A stretch of 64,000 nt of DNA. It comes from Hydrangea macrophylla (taxonomy: Eukaryota > Streptophyta > Magnoliopsida > Cornales > Hydrangeaceae). Position 1 is the first letter of the stretch; the number at the start of each line of letters is the position of its first letter. The position numbers were made by a program, and so were the translations under genes. Positions 23,170 to 33,406 of the stretch are shown in pieces. The notes under the pieces are model-generated. The model was not told where the DNA came from, did no database searches, and was given only the letters and a program-made list of their open reading frames with translations. The stretch spans positions 113,081,251 through 113,145,250 of the forward strand of contig CM066984.1 in the NCBI GenBank assembly GCA_033977485.1. The letters are read 5' to 3'.

Positions 23170-23455
23170 ATTAATCAAACCAAGAAAAACAATCCTCAAT
23201 AGACAAACTATGTCTAGCTAAAAATATGAGCAGCAACATTATTCTTTCTGCCAACATGCTTATATTGAATTTCTTGAAAGTCATCAACCGCTCTCTGGAT
23301 ATCGTTGATGACATTCCCATGGATTGCAAAACACTCATCTTGAGCTTTGATATCATTGACAACCCTTAATGCATCAGATTCAATAATGGCTTTTTGAATC
23401 CCCATTTGCTTTAACAAGATTGTTGCCTAATGAATAGATAGAGCTTCTATCATTT
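23170..23455 (-). pseudogene. RNase H-like (RVT_3) domain pseudogene
   Basis: The minus strand encodes a decayed plant RNase H-like domain of the kind found in L1 retrotransposons and in many degenerate plant genes. Readable in order: an 'AEALSIH'-like helix region with an in-frame stop after IH, LLKQMGIQKAIIESDALRVV with the conserved E-S-D-A motif, and YKHVGRKNNVAAH, after which a frameshift moves the end (LARHSLSIEDCFSWFD) to another frame. The H-V-x-R-x-N-x-x-A-H motif near the C-terminus is typical. The catalytic N-terminal part is missing. It lies 150 bp left of CACTA 2. Not functional as a protein. Confidence 0.8.
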
Positions 23456-23888
23456 CCACAGAATAACAATTACTGTACTTCTTTCTTAGCCATATGTGTG
23501 TATATATGGTCTATTTACAATAGAATTATATAGCTAAGATAAATATTAAAAAAAATAGAATTTGTGAATTCAATTGTGCTAATTATATAATTAATTAATG
23601 ATTTAAATCTCACTACACCAAATAGACCAACTTCTAACGAACAGGTTTTGAGTTTTCTAAGGGATATATTCGTTACTAATTTCTAACGGACATATCCGTT
23701 AGAAATGATGAAAACCCTTTGTATAGATTTATATATATTTTTTTAACGGTTTGAAAAACAATACTAACGGATATGTATATCCGTTAGAATTATTTTTCAC
23801 CAAAATTTAAAAAAAAAAAAGAAAAAAAGAAAAAGAAAAAATGGACAGATTAACATGCTTCACTATACAGAAAAGAAGAAAAAAAAAA

Positions 23889-23996
23889 GAGAAAAAAGAA
23901 CAGATAGATCGAGAGAAGAGGAGAGAGTGAGAGAAAAGAAAGAAAGAGATAAAAGAGAAAAAAGAACAGATAGATCGAGAGAAGAGGAGAGAGAAC
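23889..23996 (+). repeat. Purine-rich tandem duplication
   Basis: The block 'agaacagatagatcgagaga' with its flanks occurs at about 23896 and again at about 23963, inside a GA-rich tract. The short frames on both strands here are low complexity. Confidence 0.7.
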
Positions 23997-24604
23997 AGGA
24001 ACCTTGTTGCCAAATTAGTACCATTATGGTGTTTGGATAAACCAAAAGTAATCTTGCAAACAACATTTATCTACTTTAAATGTTAAGTTCATTTTAAAAT
24101 AGTTGAAAACCATGATAAGATTTTAGTAACAAAATATTTATTTATATTTGTATTCTATATATCATTGTGTGATTTGCAAGATAATAGTTTGAAAACTCAA
24201 CAACCACTTGATTATTTAATTAGCTAATTTACATTCAAACCGTTAATTAATTTAAATTTAAACACTAATGATTTGTTAAATGAGTGAGATAAGGTTGTTT
24301 CCTAGAGAAAGGAATCTAAATACCACCTCAACATAAGGAATGAGTTTCCTTGTTTTTCTAAGAATCTATTTCCAGTTAGAAATAGACTCCGGGTCTATTA
24401 GACACACCAAACACACAAAAGTAATTCCAAAGAATGAGATTCCTTTTCTCGCTTACTTTCCAAGCGAACCAAACGGGGCCTAAGGCCTTTCTACTGGGTA
24501 ATTTTCGTAACATAATTTTCTTATTAATTTCCAATGCTCATTTTGTGATTAGGGATAATGGATATGATAAATCAGATGAATTTCCATTGATTTGTCTTAT
24601 ACAG

Positions 24605-24647
24605 GAAAAAAGAAGCAGCAATTAGCGCAGATGAGGATCAACTCAAG
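24605..24647 (+). other. Exon-like segment, source gene unknown
   Basis: 43 nt between ACAG| and |GTAATT with one frame open (KKEAAISADEDQLK), so it looks like a small internal exon carried with its splice sites. I cannot name the gene. It precedes the PDI fragment by about 600 bp and may come from the same or another captured gene. Confidence 0.35.
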
Positions 24648-24679
24648 GTAATTTTCATATTTTTCAACAAATTGTAAAG

Positions 24680-24682
<3 letters not shown>

Positions 24683-24734
<52 letters not shown>
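24683..24734 (+). repeat. (CT)n microsatellite
   Basis: About 26 CT repeats, uninterrupted. Confidence 0.95.
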
Positions 24735-24736
<2 letters not shown>

Positions 24737-25239
24737 GTAGTTGTGTATTCATATATGCGTATCTTCATTATCGAATTGGTAGAACTAAATTGCATATGCG
24801 GTCGGAGACCTGGGATATGAATTCCATTAATGCTTTTCTAGGTTTATGAGATATGATCGGAAAAGAAATGTGATTGAAGTTTTTATCTCTATCGAGTATT
24901 AATTGGATCTTTGGCCTTTGGGAACCAGAATTCCAAAATCAATTATGCTTAATGCCAGATTTTTTTTTTTGGATTTGAAAGTGCTTAAAGTGGATGAGTA
25001 ATTATATACATTTGATTGTTTACACATCTTAGTTTAGTTACTAATTAATATGAAACATTTTTTTTTTCTTAATGTACTTGCATAATTAGGTTTTTTTTCA
25101 CAATCAATGTTGTTTGTTTTTTTTTTCATCGAGCCTTTGTTGAAATTTAAAAGTGCGTTTCTTAGTTGATGAGAAGTGTTTATATTTTACTTTGTGTGTT
25201 TTAACAAGCTTGTGAGGCTGATAAGTTATTTGTGTACCC

Positions 25240-25329
25240 GGCAACGATGCTATTGTGACTTGGATCAAGAAGAAAATAGGGCCTGGTGTAAGCAACATCA
25301 TCATGCTTAATGATGCGGAGCATGTAAAC
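25240..25329 (+). pseudogene. Captured fragment of a protein disulfide isomerase gene
   Basis: The plus strand reads GNDAIVTWIKKKIGPGVSN and on through LNDAEHV without a stop. D-A-I-V-T-W-I-K-K-K-I-G-P-G is a conserved block of plant PDI-like proteins, just after the first thioredoxin domain where the b domain starts; the full proteins are ER oxidoreductases of about 500-580 residues. Only about 30 codons are present. No CGHC active site, no start, no KDEL end, so it cannot encode an enzyme. It lies within CACTA 2, about 290 bp upstream of the RPN2 fragment, which argues for capture by the transposon. An antisense frame over the same bases is a shadow. Confidence 0.8.
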
Positions 25330-25617
25330 ATATTTCTTGAGTTTCTTACATATCTAAAAAGACAAGGGGATATTTCCAGATATTTGGCTTTAATAAAATT
25401 TTGGCATAATTACAAAATATGTCCTTAGAGTTACTCCCTTTGGTTTTTACCTCTTTGCTAAAACCACAATAAAAGAGTCCCAAACTCTGTTTTTAAACCC
25501 TTTATTTATAGCTCTCCTCTCTCCCTCTTCTTCCATCATCGTCTTCCTCTATTCCTTTTCGATTCACAAAATATTCGAATCCACAACGGTGTTGGTGGTG
25601 GTGGTAGTTTAGAAGCT

Positions 25618-25770
25618 ATGGCGACAATGGTGAGCTCGACGAGTGGCTTCTTGGCGATGCTGAACGAGACCCACCCTTCTTTGAAGCTTCACATACTCTT
25701 GAATCTCAATGCATTTGTGGACCACTTTTGGCCCGAGATCTCCACAAGTGTACCCGTTTAGAAGAAGCTA
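25618..25770 (+). pseudogene. Captured 5' end of proteasome subunit RPN2 (PSMD1)
   Basis: ATG at 25618 opens 47 codons (stop TAG 25759-25761) that match the N-terminus of plant 26S proteasome regulatory subunit RPN2: MATMVSS, then LAMLNE-HPSLKLH, NLN-FVD-FWPEISTSVPV. In the intact protein (about 1000 residues, base of the 19S particle) the next residues are I-E-S-L-Y; here the frame reads stop-K-K-L-stop, so the gene piece is decayed and cut off. Upstream 25500-25617 looks like the native 5' leader, with a TATA-like 'tttatttatagc' at about 25500 and a CT-rich UTR, so promoter and start were captured together. It sits in CACTA 2, next to the PDI fragment. Not functional; might be transcribed. 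Confidence 0.85.
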
Positions 25771-25833
25771 TAGTTGCTCCATTGTTAGAGTTGTGAATGT
25801 GTTACATCCACTTTCTATAAATAATCCTGGAGT

Positions 25834-26373
25834 CACTACAACAAAAATGGGTTTTCGCAAGGAAAAAGTTCCTTGCTAAAGGCCACAATTTCGTTGCAAA
25901 ACCCTTTTGCAAGGAAAATTTTTCATTGCTAGATTTCTTGCAGAAGCTTCCTCTCTAAAACTTCCAACAACGAAAGCAACTTTCCTTGCAAATTCTTAAC
26001 TTTTGGCAAGAAAATGTTTCCTTGCTAGTGCTCAACCTTTTCGTTACAAAATGACTAATTTCCTTGCCAAAAACCTGTCTTTGTGGTGTAATTTGAACAA
26101 TTGGCAAGGAAAACATTTCATTGCTAAATATCTAAGTCTAACGCAAGGAAATATGTTCCTTGCTAAAATTTGTTTTTAGCAAGTAAATCTTGTTTCCTTG
26201 CAAATAATATTAACATAAGGCAACGAAATAATTTCATTGCTAAAGGAGGCTTTTAGCAAGGAAAAATTAATTCCTTGCCAATTATATACATCTAAGACAT
26301 GGAAATAATTTCCTTGCTAAAGGTTATTTTTAGTAACAAAAATATAGTTCCTTGCCCATTTTGTTATCTTAAA
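25834..26373. mobile_element. Mini-CACTA with GCAAGGAA subterminal repeats
   Basis: Begins CACTACAACAAAAATGGG. The interior is almost wholly inverted pairs of 'gcaaggaaa' and 'tttccttgct'. The right end is degenerate ('ttgcccattttgttatctt') but aligns with the inverse of the left TIR. AGT at 25831-25833 recurs at 26374-26376, a possible 3-bp TSD. About 540 bp, no coding capacity, nested in CACTA 2. Confidence 0.6.
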
Positions 26374-26490
26374 AGTAACCCCATCAATTGTAATACCCTG
26401 TTTTTCTATAATGTATTATATAAATAAGAACTTGTATGCTACTTTTAATACTTGTATGAGTTTTTCCTTACCTTTGGTATAATATGCATA

Positions 26491-26552
26491 CCAATCGATT
26501 GGCAAGTTTTCCAATCGATTGGAGCATTCAATACCCAACACCAATCGATTGG
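26491..26552. repeat. CCAATCGATTGG palindromes, upstream trio
   Basis: Perfect units at 26491-26502, 26511-26522 and 26541-26552 (spacing 20 and 30 bp), lying upstream of the predicted transcription start of LTR E. Confidence 0.88.
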
Positions 26553-27057
26553 CATCAGCTGGACATATTGTTTTGCTTTGGCTGGGGTTTGTCCACGTGA
26601 ACACCTAACCCCTATATATATATGACCCTTTTGGGCATTTTTCTATTCCAGAAAAATAGAGAGTGAGAATGAGAGAGAGAGAGAGAGGGATTGTGTATGT
26701 ATTCTACATATATGCACTCATACATATAGATATACATATATATACACATCCATATGCACTCATACACACTCACAGATGGACTGAGACAGAGAGAGAAGAA
26801 GACCAGAAGAATGAAAAAGGAAAGAAAGAGAAGACAGAAGATAGAGGTAAACAGAGGAGAGAGAGAAGAGCCTCCATTGAAGCTTCCAAGCTTCAACCTC
26901 ACACCCAAACACTCCCTTGTGAGCTAAGGTGAGTTTTAAACTCACTTGGTAACTTATTATTGATGTTAGAATCTGTTAAGATGAAGAAATGGAGTTTAAA
27001 TAATGTTTTTCACATTTTTATATGCTGAACTGTCTTCACTTTGAAGAAGACAAAGTC

Positions 27058-27270
27058 CCAATCGATTGGTAATTTTCCCAATCGATTTCCATCTTTCATA
27101 ACCCAATCGAATGCAATTTTACACAATCGATTGCCATCTTTGAGACCCCAATCAATTGCCAAAGTTAGTAATCGATTGGAATGGATTGTGATCCAATCGA
27201 TTGGATTTTTCCCCAATCGATTGTCACTATTTTTATGCCAATCGATTGGACCTCTGTCTCAATCGATTGG
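27058..27270. repeat. CCAATCGATTGG palindrome-pair array, 5 pairs
   Basis: Units start at 27058, 27078, 27103, 27123, 27148, 27168, 27193, 27213, 27238 and 27259. Intra-pair spacing is 20, 20, 20, 20, 21 bp and the pair period exactly 45 bp four times. Some units carry one or two substitutions. Located in the predicted intron of LTR E. Confidence 0.9.
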
Positions 27271-27594
27271 CAGTTGCAGAATACTATTTTCCTCGTTCAA
27301 TTTATATTATAACTGTTTAGTTGTTTATTTACCATTCAGTATTCCCAACATGCAATATTGTTTTAATACAGACGTGATAATGAGTTAATGCGGTGTAGAA
27401 CCATAGTAACGATGAGATTAACAGATAATATTTGTGACGTTAGATAACGTAATCATTATAAATCTCTTGGAGTTATCATTCGTTTCATTCAGAGTAGTCA
27501 GGCCACATTGGGATTGTCATGTATCGATGGTAGAGTTGAATTTAAGTAGGTTTGTTAAGATTCAGGAATCTTGCGTGGGCGGGCTTTGGTCGAT

Positions 27595-27905
27595 CATATG
27601 TTCTTAAAAGTGGTAGACAGATGAAGGTGTCTATGACTGCGGTGAACCGGACCAATAGCCCTAAGATACCCAGATGATCTAATCATATGTTCTTAAAAGT
27701 GGCAGACAGACGAAGGTGTCTACGACTACGGTGGACCATGATCACTTGTAGACGTCACTAAGTCGTGGCATAGAATGATGTACTGTTACTTAAAGCATTA
27801 TATCCCTGTAGTGAGGTGAATTGGGCATATGTTCTTAAAAACTGGGGATGGACTAACGTGGTGTCTATGTCATGCGGTGGACTGTGCATATGTTCTTAAA
27901 AGCGG
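27595..27905 (+). repeat. CATATGTTCTTAAAA imperfect tandem repeat
   Basis: CATATGTTCTTAAAA starts at 27595, 27684, 27826 and 27887, each followed by a variant of 'gtggacagacgaaggtgtctatgactgcggtg'-like sequence (read in two halves). Irregular spacing 89, 142, 61 bp. Confidence 0.75.
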
Positions 27906-27942
27906 TGGACAAAGCAATGGTATTTCTATAGAACACATATCA

Positions 27943-30016
27943 TATAACACCCGCATTTGTGTTATTGCATTTCATTGCATTTGTCATGCATGATGATGTG
28001 AGGGGTTGTGCATTTTGGCACGTGTTTGAGTGAGTTTTGACTCACGAGTTGATTTGGGTGTCTGTATTAGAGAACCCTTTGAAACTGTTGTGATTGAGGA
28101 TTTATTGTTTGTGAAGTCTCTCCGAGTATGAGACGGTCACTGTGGAACACTTTAAATGTTTATCTGAAAATAAATGTTTACCTGTGTATTTCAATATCTG
28201 TATTATTTTCTGTTGTAGAATTTATTTCTGTTGTTAGATTTAGTATCCTGGTGAGAACGAATGAACACGCTATTAATTTGGTAGGCTAATTAGCAACTTC
28301 GGAAACGTCATATAGAAATTCACGTTTTAGCAACCAAACGAAACTTAGTCGAAAACTTTTATAATTTTGAAGTTTTACTTATAAAGCTATGAATAAGCTG
28401 TATAGAAAGTTTCAGAGACTAATTAGGAGTTTGGAAAACTCGTGGGGAGGTAAACGTAATTCCCCGAGAATGTTGCCTATATATAGATAGAGATGAACTT
28501 AGATTTTTCTAAGTCTTAACCTAATTCCATAAAGAGGAGGCCAAAAGGGGGCTAGAGGGAGATTTAGGAGCTTAGAGCTTTGCGACGCCAAACGACGACC
28601 TTCCGTCAGTCTGGTTTCTCCCAGATTTCATATACGAGCTCCTCGAGGTAAGAGCTTCGTTTTGATATATGTTAGGGCCTGTTTGGCTAAGTTTTCCGAA
28701 AAGTCTTTTTCTAGAATTTTTCATAAAAGTTGATAAATGGAATTCTGATCCATAGGAATTGTACTAGACGGACTTCTGCACGTTCTTTGTGCACGGGTTT
28801 TCTTTGGATCGTATTATAAGTGCGTAAATAGGAGGTGAGTGATTCAACTATGTTTTGGAATGATTTCTTGGCATGTATTCATGTTATGTTTGAATAACAT
28901 GTATTAATTCTTAGAGATATATTGTGTAGTTCATATTGGGCAATTATATTGATAAGTAGGCCCAATAGCACGGTGATATGTTTTGATTACCGCGAGCATG
29001 GTGATATGTATTTGAGCATGTTAAGTTGCTTATGTGGGTCAGAAGGAGCACGTGGTCACCGTGCCATTTTGTGGAGCCGATAGAGTGGCATTAAGATCGC
29101 ACGATTGTTTGTAGAATCGTGGGTCTTACCCTTTCGCGTGGACTTATTGGCGAGGAGTCGCGGATTGGGAATATGGACGGGCACGTGAGTCTCCGGCGAC
29201 TAGTATGAAATGTAGAGATATGAATGCGGACATGTTTATCATTCATGTACATATGTTGATTTATTCACTAAGCTTTAGCTTAAACAAATCGAAATATGTG
29301 TGGTTATTCAAATAACCATTGCAGGTATAAATGCTGGCGAGGAATCACAGAAGTGAGTACGTGGGTTGGGAGTTTGCTTGTGAGGCAACTTGAAAGATAA
29401 TCTTGTAGTTTTGGGATAATAGAAATGTTGTAATAAGATTTTGGTTGTTTTAAACCATGTTTAAACTTAGTATGTTAGAATGGATTTTAAATCGTTGTAT
29501 TAGACTATAACATGTTGTAATTATGTTTGGTAATACTTTAATACAGCTAGCTAGAATTACTTTGGACTGAGTTTGATTGAGTGGTTGATCATTGAATGGA
29601 AGTTAGAAAGCTTTTAAAATTGAAATTCTGCAGATTGGGCTGCTGCCAGGGGAGCAGTCGACTGAGCAGTCGACTGAACCCCTGTGTCTGTTAGCTACTG
29701 CTTCTTATTTTAACAAAAGCAGTCGACTGGACCCCTCAGCAGTCGACGGAACCCCTCAGTAGTCGACTGGACCCCCAGTATCAGTCGACTGGAATTGACA
29801 TTTAAATCCCTGCCTACCTCCGTCGACTGAGAAGTCGACTGTGCAGTCGACTGAGCAGTCGACTGAGCAGTCGACTGAACCTCTGGTTTTAAAATGTGTT
29901 TTGTTTTCCGCTGCGTGTGTTCTTCAAACCTAATTTTGGGAACGTTAATGAATTGGTTTAGCCTCGGTGGCGTGCCACGGACTCCGGTTCCGCTATTGTG
30001 GGACCGGGCTGTGACA
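27943..30016 (+). mobile_element. Family A-related solo LTR C1
   Basis: Perfect 5-bp TSD TATCA at 27938-27942 and 30017-30021. The first base pair of the LTR is TA rather than TG (TATAACACCCGC), a single G-to-A change; it ends GACCGGGCTGTGACA. 2074 bp. It shares with A1 the 'ggtgagaacg..gaac' block, the TATA (about 28480), the leader 'cgccaaacgacgacc' (28582 on), the GAG|GTAAG donor (about 28649), the 'ccattgcaggt' acceptor (about 29327) and a CAGTCGACTG array before the 3' end. No internal domain. Confidence 0.92.
29655..29877. repeat. CAGTCGACTG array, reorganised to 12- and 20-bp spacing
   Basis: Units start at 29655, 29667, 29720, 29740, 29760, 29782, 29820, 29832, 29844, 29856 and 29868. 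The last five are a 12-bp tandem; the middle four keep 20-22 bp spacing. It differs from the 73-bp layout of A1 although the palindrome is the same, suggesting recent local expansion. Confidence 0.88.
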
Positions 30017-30152
30017 TATCACGAAAGAACACACATACCAAACACACACCTACGAAGTGATAAGCACTTCAATCACAGAAAGAAGCAAACCAAAATGAGA
30101 ACACTTGCATTCCTGTATATAAATATATTCATATGTGTATGTAGTGGTAACA

Positions 30153-30959
30153 CATCAAATTAATAGGTATGGCTAGACCAAAGTTAGTACAGGAGTACTA
30201 GGTAATAATTGCTTTTATTCATCTTTGATTCTTATAGGACAACTCTCAGATTTAATTACCATATTCGAAGATGGATCAAACATGTTGATTCTTTTACTTG
30301 CCTTTGAACCCACACACTTGGAGTTGGAAGACCAAATTTATTTATTCTGCATGCTCAATAGCATTTTTTATTTGCTGAATGCTCAATAGCCTTTTACTTG
30401 CCTTTGAACTCTTAGTGATTTGTGTTTTTATATTACAGAGAGATGAGATTTGGCCAACGAAGAATACCAATGCTTAGGGAGCTCGTGGGAGTTGATAAGG
30501 GCACTTTTCTAACTTTGATTAGTAATGCAAGACACTAACTTGAGTGTGCAAAGACACTAACTTGCGTGTTGGTTAAAATATGTTTGAGTCCGTTCATCTT
30601 AGTTTTATATAGCTACTTAAATTTCAGACATGCTTTGTTTGTTAGTTTAAAGAATTCTTTAAATTTCAAACTTTGTTAGATTGAGCTTGTTTGTTAGACA
30701 TGGATGAACTCTTGTTATAATTATTATGGATTATTTTTATTGTATTAGGTATAAAGATGTTGGTTAGACATGGATAAATGTTTTACTTGTTATGATTACT
30801 TTAAATTATTTTTTGTTGTGTTGGATATATATTAATCTTGTTATTTTTTGCGTTTGGTTTAGATTAATATAGTTGTTAATTAGGTGCAAATATATATATA
30901 TACATACATATCTATGAAGCATATAAATAAAGTAAATTTTTTTTTAGATTTATGCATAT
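30153..30959. other. Interior of CACTA 2, unassigned
   Basis: No recognised gene. A possible exon begins after 'ttacag' at about 30439, with an open frame EMRFGQRRIPMLRELVGVDK, but I cannot assign it to a family. The rest is AT-rich. Confidence 0.4.
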
Positions 30960-31290
30960 TTCTAATGGATATATCCGTTAGTATTTTTTAAAATTTTTGA
31001 AAAATAACAGATATATCCGTTAATAATAGTTAACAAACCGTTAGTATTCAATACAAATATTTTAAAATTAGTTGAAAAAAACTGTTTGTAAGTAGCTTTC
31101 TAGCGGTTATATCCGTTAGAAATCCTTTGATTTACTAACGGATAATGGATAATTTTCTAACGGATATATCCGTTTGAAATCCTTTGATTTTCTAACAGAT
31201 TTACTAACGGATATATTCGTTAATTTTACTAACCGATATATCCGTTAATAATATTATTTTCAACGGAAATATCCGTTAGTAACTAGGCCG
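30960..31290 (-). repeat. Right subterminal repeats of CACTA 2
   Basis: Palindromic units close to AACGGATATATCCGTTAG repeated about eight times, matching those at 23635-23800. Related in design to the AACGGTAAATTACCGTTAG units of CACTA 3. Confidence 0.85.
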
Positions 31291-31306
31291 ACCGTATGGT
31301 ATAGTG

Positions 31307-31444
31307 TCTTATATATCTTCATCGTCTTTTCATATTCTTTGACTTTTAAAATTTGACTACGATTATTTGAGCATCTTATATATCTTCATCGTCTTTTAAT
31401 CTTCTTCGACTTTTAGAATTTGACTACAATTATTTATTTGAGCA
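31307..31444 (+). repeat. Tandem duplication, about 67 bp x2
   Basis: Two copies beginning 'tcttatatatcttcatcg' (31307 and 31374), immediately at the CACTA 2 right edge. The second copy shows several substitutions and a 4-bp gain. It is flanking DNA, not part of the element. Confidence 0.8.
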
Positions 31445-33189
31445 CTTTTTCAGTTTTCCTTTTTAGTTGTATTGTGTATGTAATCATCTCATCTTTTTAG
31501 TTGTTTTGTGTATGTAATCATCTCATTTATTAATTTGAAGTAGTCAAGTTAATTTTCTCTAACAATTGAACATAGTTCATTAACAGCTGACAACTTTTCG
31601 TGCATTACACGGATTTGGGACTAGTATACTAATTATATTTTTATATACACAAGCACATAAATATTTGTTAAGGTCGAGGGTCCTAATTCCACTATTCAAT
31701 TACCTGGATGATATGCCATTAAGAATGCCAATTTTCCGGCATAGGTTGACATAAAATGAGTTTAGTATATATAAATTTTCTTCAATACATTGATTTAGAA
31801 TTCGAACCTCATCCCCCTTTACATATCAAAAAAAAAATATATATATATGCCAATTTTCGTGGAATCTTTAAGAACAATAGTGAGATTATATAGAGAATTA
31901 AGGTGACAAGGACATTGAGCGAGACAAAAGATAAAGCTACTTTAATACCATGAACAAATTAAAAGCACCATGTGAAATGCCTTTAAGCAAACCAAAGGTC
32001 CAAAATTTCACAATCTTCCTCTTAAGTCAATAATGGACGAAATTCTTCTTAGTGCCCATACTACTTTTCACCCATCAATCACTTCATATTCCAATCATCT
32101 TTACCAACTTCAAGACTTTTCTGCTTAATTTACACATAATTTACCTTGAGATTAGTGTTCGTTTCCGTGTTAAGTTTGTAAGCTTTTCTAGTAAAAAAAA
32201 TGCTAAAATCTAGTCTCAAAAAAATATTTTATTTGTGAGGCGTGTGTAGCTCCGAGTGTTTTGTTATAAACTAAATCCATAATTTTCTAAATTGAACCAT
32301 TCATGTTTCATATCAGTGCCAAAAAAACAAAAATCTTTCCCTAAGTATTCTGTCTAAAAATTTCAAAAGCTTTATATGGCAATCAATAGTTCTGTGTTGG
32401 CCTGAAAGTGAATATATGAACTAGCCATTTATAAAATGCTTTGGTCTCCTCATGGGTGGCACTCAATATTTGTAAGAAAGGAAACTGGTTCTTCATTGAC
32501 ACAATAGGCGAAGGAAGGAAGTTTTCTTTTTATTAATTGGTTGTTTGATCATAACCCATTTTGAAAAAGCTAGCACAGATGGAAACTAAAGTTGTTTGAA
32601 GGAATATAAAAGAGCAATATTTGGGACACAATCTTCATACAATTTTTATACAACCTCCCTAAAAGGTCACCAAAGAAATATTCAAAAGTGAATTGAATAC
32701 TATTGCCAGTGGTTAGTACGAGTTGCCATGCCTACATCCACGTGTCACTCATGGTATCTTTTTTTGCAATAATTTAAGCAATGATGTGGAAAAGTGAATA
32801 AAGGAAGAAAACATTGGTTGATAAATATGTGAAAATCTAACGTACAACCCCTTAAAAAGGGAGGATGTCAACTCTCCATTGTGTGACTCAGATCGAGCCA
32901 TATCGTTAAAATTTAAAAATTGGTTATGATAAATGTGGTTCAGTTATGACAAGTGTGGTTCGATTATGAAAATTGTGGTTTAGTTATGAGAAATGTGACT
33001 CGTTGTTATGAGTCAGTTATAACAAATATGGTTGGGGGTTGACATCCACCATTTTTTGAGAAGATATATTGTAGTTTGACCCTATTATATAACCAACTTA
33101 GCTCAGTCAACTAAGTTGGCCAAAGCTACTGATCTCTTTAAGGAAGGTCAAGTTTCGAAACCTCCCAGGGGTCGAAGTAAAATAATGAA
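31445..33189. other. Low-copy intergenic DNA
   Basis: No gene recognised. At about 32920-33010 a short motif (ggttatgataaatgtggtt and variants) repeats four to five times at about 20 bp. Otherwise AT-rich without structure that I can see. Confidence 0.4.
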
Positions 33190-33358
33190 GGGATACTTAA
33201 TATATAGTCCATTATAGTCACTCTTTTTAAAAATTGGTCTCTAGTATAACACAACTTAAGAATTAGTCCCTCACTTATTTAGATGACCAAACTGCCCCTG
33301 CATATATATATATATATTTCCACATGAAATCAGGGTTTCAAATTCAAACCCATATCAT

Positions 33359-33406
<48 letters not shown>

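Larger units (their letters stand above)
26389..30152 (+). mobile_element. LTR family E, interrupted by a solo LTR
   Basis: Starts TGTAATACCCTG (related to the start of family B). A TATA motif 'cctatatatatatg' lies at about 26612, then a GA-rich leader, a donor-like 'gctaaggtgagt' (about 26925) and an acceptor-like 'taatacag' (about 27365). The predicted intron contains a CCAATCGATTGG array. It is split at 27938-27942 by the LTR at 27943-30016. The right end near 30152 ('gtggtaaca') is a guess; flanks share only 'atcaa', so the TSD is unproven. Confidence 0.55.
23611..31306. mobile_element. CACTA transposon 2, gene-fragment carrying
   Basis: Left end CACTACACCAAATAGACC, right end (inverse) CACTATACCATACGGTC, flanked by the 3-bp TSD TCT (23608-23610 and 31307-31309). 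Subterminal motifs 'aacggatatatccgttag' occupy 23635-23800 and 30960-31290. No transposase frame. The cargo includes fragments of a protein disulfide isomerase (25240-25329) and 26S proteasome RPN2 (25618-25770). Later insertions are a mini-CACTA, an LTR (from 26389) and a solo LTR (27943-30016). 7.7 kb in all, about 4 kb without the nested LTRs. Confidence 0.9.
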
